From the NCBI GenBank assembly GCA_016630955.3, contig CM049992.1, positions 1,178,001 to 1,242,000 on the forward strand: 64,000 nt of DNA, in the 5' to 3' direction. Below the pieces are notes generated by a model, which was not told the DNA's origin, did not search any database, and worked only from the letters and a program-made list of their open reading frames with translations. Every line of letters starts with the position of its first letter. The first letter of the stretch is position 1. The DNA is from Didymella arachidicola (taxonomy: Eukaryota > Ascomycota > Dothideomycetes > Pleosporales > Didymellaceae). Made by a program: the position numbers and the translations under genes. Shown in pieces: positions 45,082 to 56,620 of this stretch.

Positions 45082-45693
45082 GGTGGTGTTGGTGGTGTTG
45101 GTGGTGGTGGTACTGTTGAGAGGATGATTTGGAGAGATTTTAGATGTTTGTAAAGAGCTTTATTGCTGTGAGATTGTGTTTTGGGCGAGGGGTTGGACAG
45201 TGTAGGTGAGCGTAGCAGCGGCACTGCGCTAAGTCAGATTGGATCCACCCGCGAGACTCGCATTCACGTCAATATGTTCTTTAAAGAGTGCTCAAGGATC
45301 TTCTTGATGGTACAATAGAATACATGGTGAGACCACAGAGTCTTGTTGCACTGTAGCTGACCCGCGGACTCCTCTCAAGAGCCCCAATACACACCGGGTA
45401 CCTCCAAGTTTGACCCCGAAATGCTGCCATATTCTCCAGATGAAGATGAATTCCAGCCCCTCACACGGAGGCCCAATTTTCTGCCCCCAGTTCTTGGTGC
45501 GTAGTGTCAACAAACTCGCTGCCTCCAAGCCTCCCTTCCCCTCTCCACCACCAACCCCATCCACACAAGTAAGTATACTCCCACCACGCCCCTTCCCTCT
45601 GAAAAAGACACGATGTACCTTCTTGACTGTATCCATCCAACCATTCCTCAAGACAACCATCACTAACAGCCACCTCGTAGTCATCAAACAACA

Positions 45694-45797
45694 ACACCAC
45701 CACCACCACCACCACCACCACCACCACCACCACCACCACCACCACCACCACCACCACCACCACCACCACTACCACCACCGCCGCCACCGCTACCACC
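45694..45797 (+). repeat. (CAC)n microsatellite, about 25 units plus degenerate end
   Basis: A pure CAC run fills 45694-45769 and degenerates into ACC/GCC triplets up to the ATG at 45798. It is part of an open frame of 140 codons (45410-45832) in which it would encode polyhistidine, but more likely it is the 5' leader of the small gene starting at 45798. Confidence 0.9.
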
Positions 45798-46128
45798 ATG
45801 CCCACCAGCTTCGAGCTGCGTATGCGCGTTGAGTGCACAAAGCACGAGGCTCGTCCATCCCAACTCACTCGACTCCCTCCCACCCCTCTCTCTCTCACAC
45901 CTCTTACCCCTTCCATCACCGTGACTCTACCAAGACCCAACTAACCCAACCTCCCAGCTGTGCTCCGCTATCCGGAGCCGCGACGACATCCTCAAACGCG
46001 GCATCATGCCCACCGCTGCCGCCGCGGAGGCCGAGCTAGAGCGCCTCGATGGCCGCGTCGCGATCCTGCAGAGGCAGTATGCTCTGCAGAAGCTGCAGTA
46101 CCACCTGCAGTTCAGGCGGGAGATTTGA
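45798..46128 (+). CDS. Small coiled-coil protein, 66 aa
   Basis: Exon 1, 45798-45827, encodes ten residues (MPTSFELRMR); a 130-nt intron with a GTTGAG donor and a CTAAC branch site ends CTCCCAG; exon 2, 45958-46128, encodes 56 residues. The body is a regular amphipathic helix: AAAAEAELERLDGRVAILQ followed by a Gln/Leu-rich helix. It could dimerise as a coiled coil. The ATG directly follows the CAC tract. Exon 1 rests on frame continuity only; translation from the internal Met in exon 2 is possible. No family recognised. Confidence 0.55.
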
Positions 46129-46457
46129 GGTTGTAAGTTTGAGTTGTTGTTAGTTGGTGTGGAGAAACGTGCTGACTTGGGTAGACTGAAGGGGACCGCG
46201 CTGCCGTTTGTGTCGCTGAGGGGAGGATGGAGAGGAGGGGGAGACGACAGGGAGGATGGAGGTGTGTATTATAGTTGTATGAATATCATGTCGTCTGCTC
46301 CATAGCTGTGGTTGTGTTGTTGTGATGGACACTGTGATGATGTGAAGTCCTCCACGAGCTGGTTGATGTGATACACTTGTTTCCATCTTGATCCTGAAGC
46401 TAACACACACACTTGCTAGATCCTAAAGACAGTTCGGTTCCCATGTCATCAGTCCTG

Positions 46458-48846
46458 CTAATCCTTCTCCAAAAAGTCGGCAGCGCCATCGATGATCTTC
46501 GCCGCGAGCCCGATCCATTTGCGTACCTTGGTATCGTCCTTCTCGTCGACGCCTTCAACGATGCCGGGGAACGTGGCGCCAGCGTAACCAGTCCACTTGC
46601 CGGGCGCGAACACAACGTGCTTGAACCATGGTCTATCGTCCAGGCCCTCTGCGTGGAGGAACTGACGCTCAAGCAACTTGTACTTGGTGTTTGCATTTCG
46701 AATGGCGAGAAGCAAGCGGACTCTAAACCAGGGCTTCCACCAGGGGATGTCGGCGTTGTAGTAGTCGTCGAGGAGCTGGGCGGCGGTGCCGTCGTGGATG
46801 GCTGCTGCGAAGGCGAAGTGGGATGCTGCGTGGTCGAGGGGTTTGAAAACGTCTTCCTGCACCCACTCGCTGTCTTTCGCCTTTGCTTTCACGCTCGCAA
46901 TGTACTTCTCGAGACCAGACGAGTAGTCTGACGCAGAGAGCTGGAGGACAGGCCTTTCGACTAGATTGGCGGCGACGAGCGCCCAGATGCGCGCGATGGT
47001 TGCATGGTACTGGAAGCCTGGGTCTCCAAATTGGCGCATCCAATCAAAAGAGTCGTAGTTGCTGTGGTAGTGGTAGATGGGGGCATTCTTACCCTCGCCG
47101 AAACCCATGGCAATGCTCGGCACGCCAGCGAAGTCCTGGAACGCTGTGAAGTCACTGCCAGACCCCATGGTCGCGATGTGCTGGTCCCACGTGTCGTTCA
47201 CGGTCTGACCGGGGAGGGTCTGGTTTGGCGATGCGACGAGTGGGAGCACGTCTTGCACTGCGCGCTGTAGCAGAGGTGCGGCGGCGAGTTTGAACGAAGG
47301 ACCGCGTGCGCCGACGTCCACATTCAGATAGGCGACGGCGGAGCCGGAAAGCCAGGGGAGGAACTCTTCGACCCATTCTGTGCTGCCGAGGAGTCCGTAT
47401 TCTTCGCCGTCCCAGCTGGCGAAGACGATGGTGCGTAAAGGCTTCCAGCCGGACTGCAGAGCGATACCGAAAGACCGGATAACCTCGTTGAAGGCAGCGC
47501 TGCCGCTGTTAGGGTCGGCAGCGCCACCAGCAATCCAGGCATCACGGTGGTTGCCCAGAACAATGACTTCGTCGGGGATGGTGCCGTTGATGATGCCAAT
47601 TACGTTCCAGAGTGGTGTTGTGACGTATTCTTGCTCATTGACGAGGTTGAGCGTGAGGTCTGCCGGGGAGGGACCGATGTTGTACTCAACGCCCTTGTAG
47701 TCAAGACCGCCGCCGTGCCAGGACTTGCTGAAGGAGGAGGCCTTGGGTCCGTGGCCGTTCAGGGCTTTGAGCAGAGGCAGAGCATCTTCATAGGAGATGG
47801 GTATCGAAGGGATCGAGGGGATGGCGTGGTCAACAGGCAGGCGCGGAACGCCGGGCTTGGATGGGTAGCCTGGTGTTGTTGGGTCACCAGGGGCAAAGCC
47901 TAGAGCTGGTCAACACACAACACGAAGAATAGCAGTTCAGAAGCTTACTCAAAAATTGCACACTGCCTCGCTGAACGCTACTGGGCTCACGTGCTGGGCC
48001 GTCCGGGTAAATCTTGTTGCCGTTCTTCTCGGTGACCTCGCCATCATCGCCAGGGTCGCTGTACAGGACGACGCCAACCATACCGAACTCCTGCGCGCGT
48101 TTGACCTTCAGGCCGCGGAAGATGCCACCATACTTGGCCAAGGCAATTTTGCCCTTCAGATCAATCTTCGCTTCCTTCAAGTCCTCAAAGTCCTGGTATG
48201 TGCCGTAGTTGACAAACACATAGCCGCCCGTGACGTTGCCGGATGCGCTGTAGCCGTGGAAGGTAGGAATGCGGTCCGCGGACTGGCTCGCCTTGTCCTC
48301 CTTGAGCACATTTTCCTCGAGTCGTGCTTCGTACTTGACCTTGTCCTTCTCCAGAAGCGCCAGACGGTGGCCTTTTGGGTAGTTGATGTACACATCGTAG
48401 TCGACAATGGTGCTCTCGACGCCAAACTCCTGCCAGCGCTCCTTGGTCCACAGCGCCTGCGTCAGGTTCTTGCCCGCGAGATGCGGCCCGCTTGTGTAGT
48501 ACTCGCTCCACTCGCGCGCGCGGTCGGCGCTGGGTGTTTCCAGCAGGATCGCCTGCAGGTCCTCATAGTCGAGGCTCGTCCGGCGGGCCCACGCTTCTGC
48601 AATCTGCTGCGATTGCGTGTGCTCGGACAGCGGCGAGAGGTCGCGATCAGACTGCCAGTCGAAGCCGAACAGCACAATCGCGACAACGCCGCCAGCCAGC
48701 ACCAGCGCCGACAGCACCGTCGTGCACCAGAAGCGCAGGCGGTGGTGTGGATAGCGGTCACGCACGTACGGCCGCACCTCGACCGTCTGGATCAGCGGCG
48801 TGTGCTCGGTCGCCATGACGGGCTTCTCTTTCAGTCTGCCCTGCAT
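46458..48846 (-). CDS. M28 metallopeptidase, PSMA/glutamate carboxypeptidase II type
   Basis: Exons 48846-47949 and 47899-46458, intron 49 nt (GTAAGC...CTAG), giving 779 aa. It is a type II membrane protein: a short cytosolic N-terminus, one transmembrane helix (about 40-62, STVLSALVLAGGVVAIVLF-like), then a lumenal/extracellular ectodomain. A protease-associated domain lies before the peptidase domain (GYVFVNYGTYQDFEDL, KIALAKYGG). Di-zinc peptidase residues are visible: NHRDAW with His417, AADPNSG with Asp428, the catalytic/zinc pair in WDGEEYG, Asp in NVDVGARG, and His in YHYHSNYD. A helical dimerisation domain follows, as in human PSMA. Fungal members (yeast Vps70/Tre-like) act in the vacuolar or endosomal system; the substrate here is unknown. 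A second in-frame Met lies ten codons in. Confidence 0.93.
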
Positions 48847-49684
48847 GCGTGATGGAAGAGGGACTGTAGCTCAGGTCCCCAATGAGATAATCGTCGAGTG
48901 ACAGCTGCAGGCTGGGCAAGCTTGACAGCTTATGTCTGGAGAGCTGCACCATGAGCTGTGATTAGTGGCTATGGCGTCACCAAGCTTCCCCACACCCGCC
49001 TTATCGCTCAGCAAGCACGCCCAGTCAAACCTCACCCCATCTATTGATCGCCGCCTATCATCTCGACATGGCATCAACGACGTCAGAATCCATCAATTGA
49101 ACACTATGCATCCTCAATCAAAAGTTTTCGCACGCAATAGAAGCTAGCTACTGCAACAAATACCCATTGGTTAAGCACCAGGTTTCACACCAACAAACAT
49201 CTCACTCACAACCGCTATCGCAGCTGTCACAGCTATCACAACGGACGGTCACCTATGTGCAGGGGCACTGTGGATCTTCTCTCTCGTCTCTCTTGTTCTC
49301 ATTCGTCTCTTCTCTGCATCTTTCCTTCCCGCACGTCAACATCTGCTTTAAACTGTTCACGGTCCCTGCCACCGTCTGTTTGCTACCCTTCTTGCTTTCT
49401 CTCGCTAATCCTGGCGTGCTTAATGGCACCTAGTCACAATTCATGTAACCGTATATAACAGTACCCATCCATACAGCAAACAGGCAGGATTCGCCATCCT
49501 TATACTCCTAGTCTTAGCTAACACGCGCTTCCTCTTCTTTACCTGCAAGGTATAACCCGTTTTCATTACGACCAACCTTTTCTTCTTTATTAACTTGACT
49601 ATCATCTATATATACAGCAGCAGCCTCGTCCGCAATGTAGCCCCAACTTTCGTTCCACAGATCCCTTAGAATAAGATAAGCCGC
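48847..49684. other. Intergenic region, peptidase promoter
   Basis: 0.8 kb between the peptidase start (-) and a weak + strand candidate. CT-rich and contains CTATATATACAG near 49609, a TATA-like element. No gene seen. Confidence 0.45.
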
Positions 49685-49950
49685 ATGAACGAAGAGAACA
49701 ACGCTCTACGATTGCAGGTCAGTCACTTAAACAGCCAAGTCAGCACCCTTAGTGGACAAAACAACGACGTCCAAGCCGAGAATGCGCGCCCTTCTGCCGT
49801 CGTCGTCTACCTCCGGATTACTGTATTCTGCAGTTGTTCCCTCTCGTTGAAGCCAATCGGACTAAAAGTCGGCGTCTACGGTCGCACTTCGGCACCCTCA
49901 ATGCCGCCTGCGCTGCGGCTGTGGCACAGCAGCGCTCGGGCCGTCCCTAG
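49685..49950 (+). CDS. Weak candidate coiled-coil gene
   Basis: ATG 49685 is 75 bp downstream of a TATA-like element and starts a leucine/asparagine heptad pattern (NALRLQVSHLNSQVSTLSGQ), like the end of a bZIP or coiled coil. The frame then loses coding character. A 35-nt GT...AG segment (49799-49833) would connect it to VEANRTKSRRLRSHFGTLN, ending at 49950 (76 aa), but that is short for an intron. It may be a relic of a longer gene. No family recognised. Confidence 0.25.
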
Positions 49951-50401
49951 CCAGTCATATACGCCACGAAACATCCAAAGCATCAGCACGGCAGCCACGC
50001 GGAGCAAATACTCCAAGATACGAACGGTGGTTGGACTGCGCCGCACCAGCCTTGCAACTTGCATCTACTGCATTATGTCCAAATATTGGCAACCATCGAG
50101 CTGGGTGCTACGAGCAGGCAGCTGCGAATGACGCTTCACAGCAACCGATGCTGCAGAGTGTTTGAATCGTTTTGTGCTACAGAGGCTGCTGCGTACCTGT
50201 TCTTGGTCCTTGGGCTTCGCCTCTGCGCATGATTTTCCGGCTTGCTAACAGTCGCGGGCTATTTTGCGGCGTCAAGCCGTGATAATGTAGGAGTGGCATG
50301 TGGAGGCACGAAAAGTATGTAAAGTCATCACGGCATTGCCCGCGGCAATATCATCAGTATCATCAAATTCTATACCAATCTCATTCCAACCATTAGCAAG
50401 C

Positions 50402-51694
50402 ATGAGTCGCGCTTCCACCCATACTCTGGACCACCAATGGGATGCTTACGATATCCTCAAGATCCAGCGAGACAGACGATGCGTCGGCTGGGCGCCGTCC
50501 ATGGGCCGCAAGTGTCGGAACGTTGTTAACTGGAAGGATATGGACACCTTCTATGGGCTTTTAGACGACTTGTCATCCCACGCTCTCGACGCCACAAGGC
50601 TACAGCCTCGTCTACGGGCACTAGCCGCTGTCGGACTCTGCAAACAAGTACATCGTGGCACACAGATGGATAGCATGGTCGATACCTGGACGAATAAGAT
50701 CAGGGCAGCTTCTGTGAGGAGGGACTTCGAGGAGCTAGAGGTGGAGTCGTATTACAGCAGGACCGACACTCGAACCACCACTGCGTCCTTCCGCACACCA
50801 GCAACTCACAGAACAAGATCCTCGACCTCAACAAACACTGTAAGAACATCTTCCACAGCACAAGATGAAATCGACTCCACTCTGCGATGTCTCGAAGCCG
50901 CCCGCGAACAGGAGCGCATCCTCCTACGCCGCCTAGCCAACCTACGAACGCCCAGCACCGCGCGCACTCAACGAGCTATACACGACCGCACTGAGACACC
51001 GCCCTCCCCATCGGACACTCCTAGTGTCGTATCCTCGCGCTCTCTTCGCAGCCAGAGTCCTCTGACATCGCGCCGCTCGGCCTCGACGCTTTCGACCCTC
51101 AGCTCGTCATCATCGGACTCGTCCTCACCACCAGCTCAGCGCAGACCAACACGTGTCTCTCCGCACTCATCATCGCCGACTCCACCAACACCTTCGCATC
51201 ACCGCCGCCTGACCCCACAAACCTCGAGCCCAGCCCGATCGACTCCCACCACGACTGTGAACATCCCCGCACCCATCTCGACCGAACTCCCGGCCCCTCT
51301 CCAAGAAGCCCTCGAACTTCTCTGGCGCGACTTCCTCGCAACCCAAATGTCACTCGGCGCCCCTCAACTATCCACTATTCAAACCCCTTCCCCTCTCCTC
51401 AGCACCGAGACACTCCAGACCACACCACCTCCATCAATCTCTACGCGCTCAACCACACGATCAGCCCCGCTTTGCCCAACACCACACGTCCGCCGCCTCC
51501 CCATCGCAGAAGATTGCCCGATCTGCTACGAGAGCATGAGCAGAGAGGACGCACTCACGTGGTGCAAGGCCGGCTGTGGACAGAGTGTGCACGGGGAATG
51601 TATGGATGCTTGGAAGGCTAGTTTGGTGGCAGCTGGGAAGGTGGTTAGATGTACGATGTGCAGGGGTAGGTGGAACGAGAGGTGTGCGTGCTGA
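50402..51694 (+). CDS. RING-finger protein, probable E3 ubiquitin ligase
   Basis: 430 aa, single exon; the ATG at 50402 is preferred to the upstream GTG/TTG openings. The N-terminal about 110 residues contain a Cys-rich module found in fungal proteins (RRCVGWAPSMGRKCRN, then VGLCKQVHR). The middle is Ser/Thr/Pro-rich and disordered, with a short Glu/Arg helix. The C-terminus is a RING: C372-x2-C375, C388, C392, H397-x2-C400 and C417-x2-C420, with the CGQSVHGECMDAW stretch typical of the MEKK1/ZSWIM2 type. This should recruit an E2 enzyme; the substrate is unknown. The RING ends ten residues before the C-terminus. Confidence 0.85.
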   Translation: MSRASTHTLDHQWDAYDILKIQRDRRCVGWAPSMGRKCRNVVNWKDMDTFYGLLDDLSSHALDATRLQPRLRALAAVGLCKQVHRGTQMDSMVDTWTNKIRAASVRRDFEELEVESYYSRTDTRTTTASFRTPATHRTRSSTSTNTVRTSSTAQDEIDSTLRCLEAAREQERILLRRLANLRTPSTARTQRAIHDRTETPPSPSDTPSVVSSRSLRSQSPLTSRRSASTLSTLSSSSSDSSSPPAQRRPTRVSPHSSSPTPPTPSHHRRLTPQTSSPARSTPTTTVNIPAPISTELPAPLQEALELLWRDFLATQMSLGAPQLSTIQTPSPLLSTETLQTTPPPSISTRSTTRSAPLCPTPHVRRLPIAEDCPICYESMSREDALTWCKAGCGQSVHGECMDAWKASLVAAGKVVRCTMCRGRWNERCAC

Positions 51695-51899
51695 GCTTGC
51701 TTGGTGGTGTAGTTGGGCTGAGAAGGCGGATGGGAAAGGGAGAATTACTGGGTCAGTGCTGTCGTGTTCTGTTTGTTCCTGCAGCCGGGGAGAGCTGGGT
51801 GTTGGACAGTTTGGTCCGCTTTCCTTCTTTGGTTACAATGCTTTTCTTACTTCACGCCATAATGATACTCCGTTCTACCTACGAATCCCTATAACAGTA

Positions 51900-52247
51900 C
51901 CTCTAGCCCCCCAGACTCATTCTCACAGACACCTCATCAGGTGCCTAAATGCCCCCAAACGTCAAAGACACAAGCTCATCTCTACTTCCATCAACACCCC
52001 ATCCCCATCCATATCAAGCTTAACATCTCCTCCAAAACCCTCTACACCAATCCAAACCACCAAATCACCCGTCACCCAATCCGTCACCAACACAAACCCA
52101 CCGCCCGCCATCAAGAACTCCAAGCGCGACCCATCATCCACCGCTACCAAAAAGCCAGAAACCTGCAAATTTGCAGAGAATCTAATCTTCCAACAAGCGC
52201 AGGGAGACACTAATATCCCCCTACACCGCTCCATCCACCGTCGATAG
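51900..52247 (+). other. Possible exon, Ser/Thr/Pro-rich
   Basis: The last about 100 codons of an open frame (ending at 52247) read as a plausible hydrophilic protein tail: TQSVTNTNPPPAIKNSK, PSSTATKKPETCKFAENLI, QGDTNIPLHRSI. No convincing start or upstream splice site was found. A small stress-type protein or chance are both possible. Confidence 0.2.
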
Positions 52248-52481
52248 TACAGTACACCATCTCTCCACGCAAGATGACACCATCCCTCTCACTCACGCTA
52301 CCGAGCGCGTGTGCTTTCGTTACGTCGACATTTCAATGTATTTGACGCGCAACGGAGCAGACCGAGGAACCACAGGATGATGTATGGGGGCGTAAGGGGT
52401 ATTGAATGCTGGTGGATAACGATACGACGTAATGAACCAATAACAGTACGGCCAATATCATGAACAACAAATCTATCGCAC

Positions 52482-53387
52482 CTACATCCCACCACTCATC
52501 CGCCGAGCAACCATCTCTCTGACCATCTTCTGCAGTCCAGGAATTGAGGGAGTCTGGAAGATGCTCCTCTCCAGCTTCTCGAATTCGGTCCCATCAATCT
52601 CGCCAGATTCGCGTTTCTCGACCAGCACCACATATTCGGTCCAGTTATCTTCGCCCAGTGCTCTCTTGATGCCCTCCAGCTCTGATGTGAGATTGTATGT
52701 AAATTTTGGCTGCGGGTGTGTGGGACGTCGAGGCTGCAGCACTGGCTGGGTATGATGTATCGGTGTGGGCAGTTCTGCTGTCTTACAATCACGTACTTTT
52801 ACGTCCAAAGCGACCTCAGCTTCCTGGCACTTCTCAAGTGACTTGAATGCAGGGAATGCCGGTGTTGGCTGACTGTTACTAGTCCACAGGAGCTCCCTCG
52901 CCTCTGTAGGCTCTGACTGTGGCATCCCTACGTATGATGGACCCGGAATTGGTAGTGTGGGAATAGTTGCTTTTCGCGGCGCTTTGCGTGCATCCGTGCT
53001 GGGAGGGAGACAGCTTTGGTGCTGTGTCGGGCGCCCTGCGCTCACGGGCGGTGTTTCTGAGAGGCGGTGGAAACTCTCCGGCTCAAAGGCTCGTGCTACT
53101 CTTTGCGGGCTCGCTATGCGATTTGTTTCGGGACGTTGTGTTGCAGGCGCGGCTGCTGATGCAGCTGCTGTTGGTGCTGTGATTGTTGAGCGGACAGGCT
53201 GCTGGCACTGGTCTGGGCTGCTCCATTCTGAGGGAGGATCTGAATCCCATTGATCACTCGGTGTTGATTGACGCTTTATAGGCGTCGGTGCTGGTGCTTT
53301 GGGACTTCCGAAAATGCTGACATACTTTGGAGCTCGACGGCGAGGAGTCCCGTTGCGAGCGCGATTGGCACGCCTTCGTGGCGCCAT
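52482..53387 (-). CDS. Disordered basic protein with C-terminal helical module
   Basis: 301 aa, single exon. The N-terminus is very basic (APRRRANRARNGTPRRRAP), a possible nuclear localisation or nucleic-acid-binding segment; residues about 30-210 are Pro/Ser/Thr-rich. The last 75 residues form a helical module (LTSELEGIKRALGEDNWTEY, VVLVEKRESGEIDGTEFEKL). This module vaguely resembles the start of the SAGA subunit Ada1/Hfi1, which also begins with an ALG-x-x-W-x-x-Y helix, but the rest does not match and I do not assign it. It ends 130-230 bp from a + strand candidate exon. Confidence 0.7.
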   Translation of the reverse strand: MAPRRRANRARNGTPRRRAPKYVSIFGSPKAPAPTPIKRQSTPSDQWDSDPPSEWSSPDQCQQPVRSTITAPTAAASAAAPATQRPETNRIASPQRVARAFEPESFHRLSETPPVSAGRPTQHQSCLPPSTDARKAPRKATIPTLPIPGPSYVGMPQSEPTEARELLWTSNSQPTPAFPAFKSLEKCQEAEVALDVKVRDCKTAELPTPIHHTQPVLQPRRPTHPQPKFTYNLTSELEGIKRALGEDNWTEYVVLVEKRESGEIDGTEFEKLERSIFQTPSIPGLQKMVREMVARRMSGGM

Positions 53388-53873
53388 GTCCGTGGATACT
53401 TGAGGCGCTATATGTAGTATCTACCTTCAGTGTTGAGTGAGCAGTGTGGGAAAGGTGACGTGAAGTGTGGTGCACTGATTTGCGTCGTGTTGGTGAGTGA
53501 ACGATGATATGGTGCTTCATAGAAGCTGCAGAAGTTGCAGGATAGTCTATCATACACTTGCACCTGTTCTAAGTGATGACATGCACTTCTTGTATTTTGG
53601 GGTAAGCGCAGCGGACAAGATGGAGCTGAAGGTCACGGTTGAGGAAAGAAGTCTGCGCCACGTGGTGGCTTCCTGCCAATCTATCAAGATTGGACTAATC
53701 ACCTGAATGTCGTCGTCTTCAAAGAGAAATCACACATTCTAAGATCTAGCTAGCCATCGCATATCGCAAGAGGCAGGTTTACATGTGATCACACATACAT
53801 CCGTTATTAGATTTGCTGCATTGCGGTGCTCCGATGCAAGTAGTGATTGCGATACTACTTATATCCTCGATCC

Positions 53874-56620
53874 TCAGTAGGCATGCGAAGTAGGCACCGG
53901 CGCGTAGCTCGCAGTGGTACCAGCCTTGTCATAGCCTGGGCCATGAGCGTGCACGTTCCTAGTCCATCCCTCGTTACTCAGTGTAAACTCCTCTTTGCCG
54001 CTCCTGTTCACCCGGTCCTTAGTAGACTCAGATGCGTCTACAAGCACCGGTTCCGGATACGTCTGGTCTTCGTTCTCCGCCTTCGCTCCCGATGTTTTAT
54101 AGGCGTCTTGCGCCGATAGAAGTCTGCCTGCCGAGGTGTATTGCAGGAAGGTGCGCATCTGAGACGAGCTTGCATGACTAAACATGGTAAAATACACTGT
54201 CGCCAGAGCTGACAGTGCGGTCAAGCCCAGAGTAAAGAATGCCGGGATACCGTAGGCATACTTGTACTTCACACGACGAGTGTGATTGGTAACTCTAGGC
54301 ATCTTGAGTCCAGATGCTTTTGTCTGGTCACGCTTTCGGGCTGCGGTAGGATCGGAGTGCAAGCCTCTGGTTCCCAGAACAAGATTGGCAGCGAGGTCCG
54401 TCCAAATCAGATTGAGAATCTTAGCTAATGTAGGAGCAGTTCGCGAAAACTCCTGCCACAGACGAAATAAGGCAAGATTGGTTGATCCCGAATAACTGTA
54501 GTGGGTGCTGCTATCTGAACCAGTCTCGTAAGCGGTCCCAAGAGCCTCTGCAGCGAAATCTGCGCTCGGGAAGTTTTCATGAGATCCCATCGAGAAGCTT
54601 ATCCCTGCATAGCCCGGGAGATTAAGTTCAGCTTTTCGCACCGTCGATAAATTGAGCCCTGCTGCAACCTCCGGAGTTACGATTCCCCACAGTGGATTCC
54701 CATGTCTAAGCGGCATATCGCTATTCTCAACCGCCCAGAGAGGCTTAGATGCGTCATCAAGGTATTTTTTCTCCTCGATAGACTGTACGACGATTCCTGA
54801 GAGGTCATCGGTGTCATTGAATAGGAACGAGACAGTCTTGATGGAGGCTTTGACAACTGACATGCACGAATACATTGGAAGTGTCCACACAGAGCCTGGC
54901 TCGAAGAGCAGTGATGCACTTCCGTCTTGTCGTCTGGGTGTACCATATAAAAGGCCGCATTTGCCGATGGCGTTGGTGATGTTCGCGAGATCACCTGCCC
55001 CCGATCCTGCACAAACCAGCGCTATTCCACGTCAGCCACAGCCCAGTTCTTTCCTTCTTTTCAAACACCTACCCGCATCACTGAAGTTGTCGTACATGCG
55101 TCCTCCACTGAACCCAGTCGAGATGTTGAAAGGGTTCGTGTAGATTGGGGGCTTGGACGGAAAATCATACTCCCTTGTTGAGTTACCGACAGTGGAAACA
55201 TTGGACACGCCTACATCGAGATTATCTAAGTAATTACCGAAGCCCGAAGATACCTGAAGAGCATTGGGCTTGACGCTCAACATACGGGTAGCAGTTTCTC
55301 CATTGGGATAGTGAAGAGGAAAAGTCTTGTTCATCGTAGAGTTGAGGTAGGAAAAAGCTTTGAGATGGGTCGTCTCGTTCACGATGCCGGTGATATTCAT
55401 AAAGACCATGGAGAGAGCATTGTTGAGCCAAGCAGCTTTGTATGCACGCAGTCAGAGCTCTAGATTCTGCTGGGTATCGCCCTTCTCCCATGCAGGATAT
55501 GTCCGGTTGAGGTTCACAAAACCCTCTCGATCAGTCAGTTGTAGGCGAAAAGCTGATCCGGGACTGGAGCCAGATGATTCGAGAGTAGTGGATGGAATGA
55601 CGAAATCGAGAGTCAGGTTCGTGTCAACACAGACAGTATCAGGTGAGGCAAACAGGAGATCTTCGGACCAGCTGCTACCGTGCTGACGTGTTGGTGGTGC
55701 ACTGTGGTTACGAAACCCGATACCGCCGTTCTTCACGTCTACTACCAAGCCTTCGACGACGAGACAGGAGTCGCTCAAGACTTGGGTAGATATCGGCTGG
55801 TAAGTGCCTTTCGTGTATGGTATGGTGCCGTTATCAATGGGTATACCGCGCCCGTCGTCATCTGGTTCGCTTTGGATATACGATCGGTACTGAATGTCGA
55901 AAGGTCCTGCTACGGAAGGGTCGAAATCTACCAAGCCACTGTGCAACACTTCGATGATATTCGAGGGAATCTTCGAGCTATAGTACTCCGACGACACGAA
56001 ACTTCCAGTGGCGTTTTCGAACCCATTGAGCTTGTTCGGGGAGTTTGGGCACACATACGGTGAAAAGGCGCCGCAGATCCTGCTCCAAGCGCCCGATTCC
56101 ACTGTACGAGAGGTTATTCCAAGACCGAAGGTTGACGGATCCTGGACGTAGTGGAAAGTCGGCGATACCGAGTTTGTTTCTGCGACAAGGCCTTCGTACA
56201 GACCGAGAGGGGTAACAATTGCTGCAATGGCGATGAGGACAATCATGGAGATCCGGAACCATGATAAGAGAAGTGTACTTTTGTTCGTAGAAAGCGTTGC
56301 AGCAGAGTCCGTCCCGAGGATGACGGGCCAGAGTAACGAATGCAAGAAGCGGCCGATAACAGACCTATCTCCATCCAGTTGTGTTGCCGGACTCGATTCT
56401 TAAGATTGACTTACCGTGATACCGCGGTCTCCGTCACAGAAGAAGTGCGAAAGCGGAGCAGTCCCAGCAATACCACTGGCAGTGCTATTGGTACAAAAAT
56501 CTGGACTGTAAGAAGTCAGCCACAAAATGTGGAGTGTGTCAGGGATCGCTTGCCTAAGAAAACTGCTGCAGCAATCATACCAGACATCTGCCCGACTGTG
56601 AGATCCTCAAGTTGAACCAT
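53874..56620 (-). CDS. Large glycosylated membrane protein, in-frame TGA
   Basis: Exons 56620-56554, 56505-56415, 56364-55073 and 55006-53874. Intron 1 (56553-56506) has a GC donor (G|GCAAGC); intron 2 is 50 nt; intron 3 is 66 nt. N-terminal hydrophobic segments (MIAAAVFLVQIFVPIALPVV and FRISMIVLIAIAAIVTPLG) precede a long extracellular region rich in NxS/T sites, and a last membrane helix (FFTLGLTALSALATVYFTMF) precedes a cytosolic tail. This layout belongs to a widespread uncharacterised fungal family. A TGA at 55454-55452 interrupts exon 3 although the same frame stays open on both sides (NLEL, then LRAYKAAWLNNALSM). Either an Arg codon was lost or a weak intron (GTTTTG donor) removes about 87 nt. 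If the stop is real the product ends before the last helix. Confidence 0.8.

Noticed and set aside
47956..48852. 298-codon + strand ORF over the peptidase gene
   Set aside because: Antisense to the M28 peptidase; low-complexity Val/Leu/Arg/Ala composition typical of a GC-rich antisense frame.
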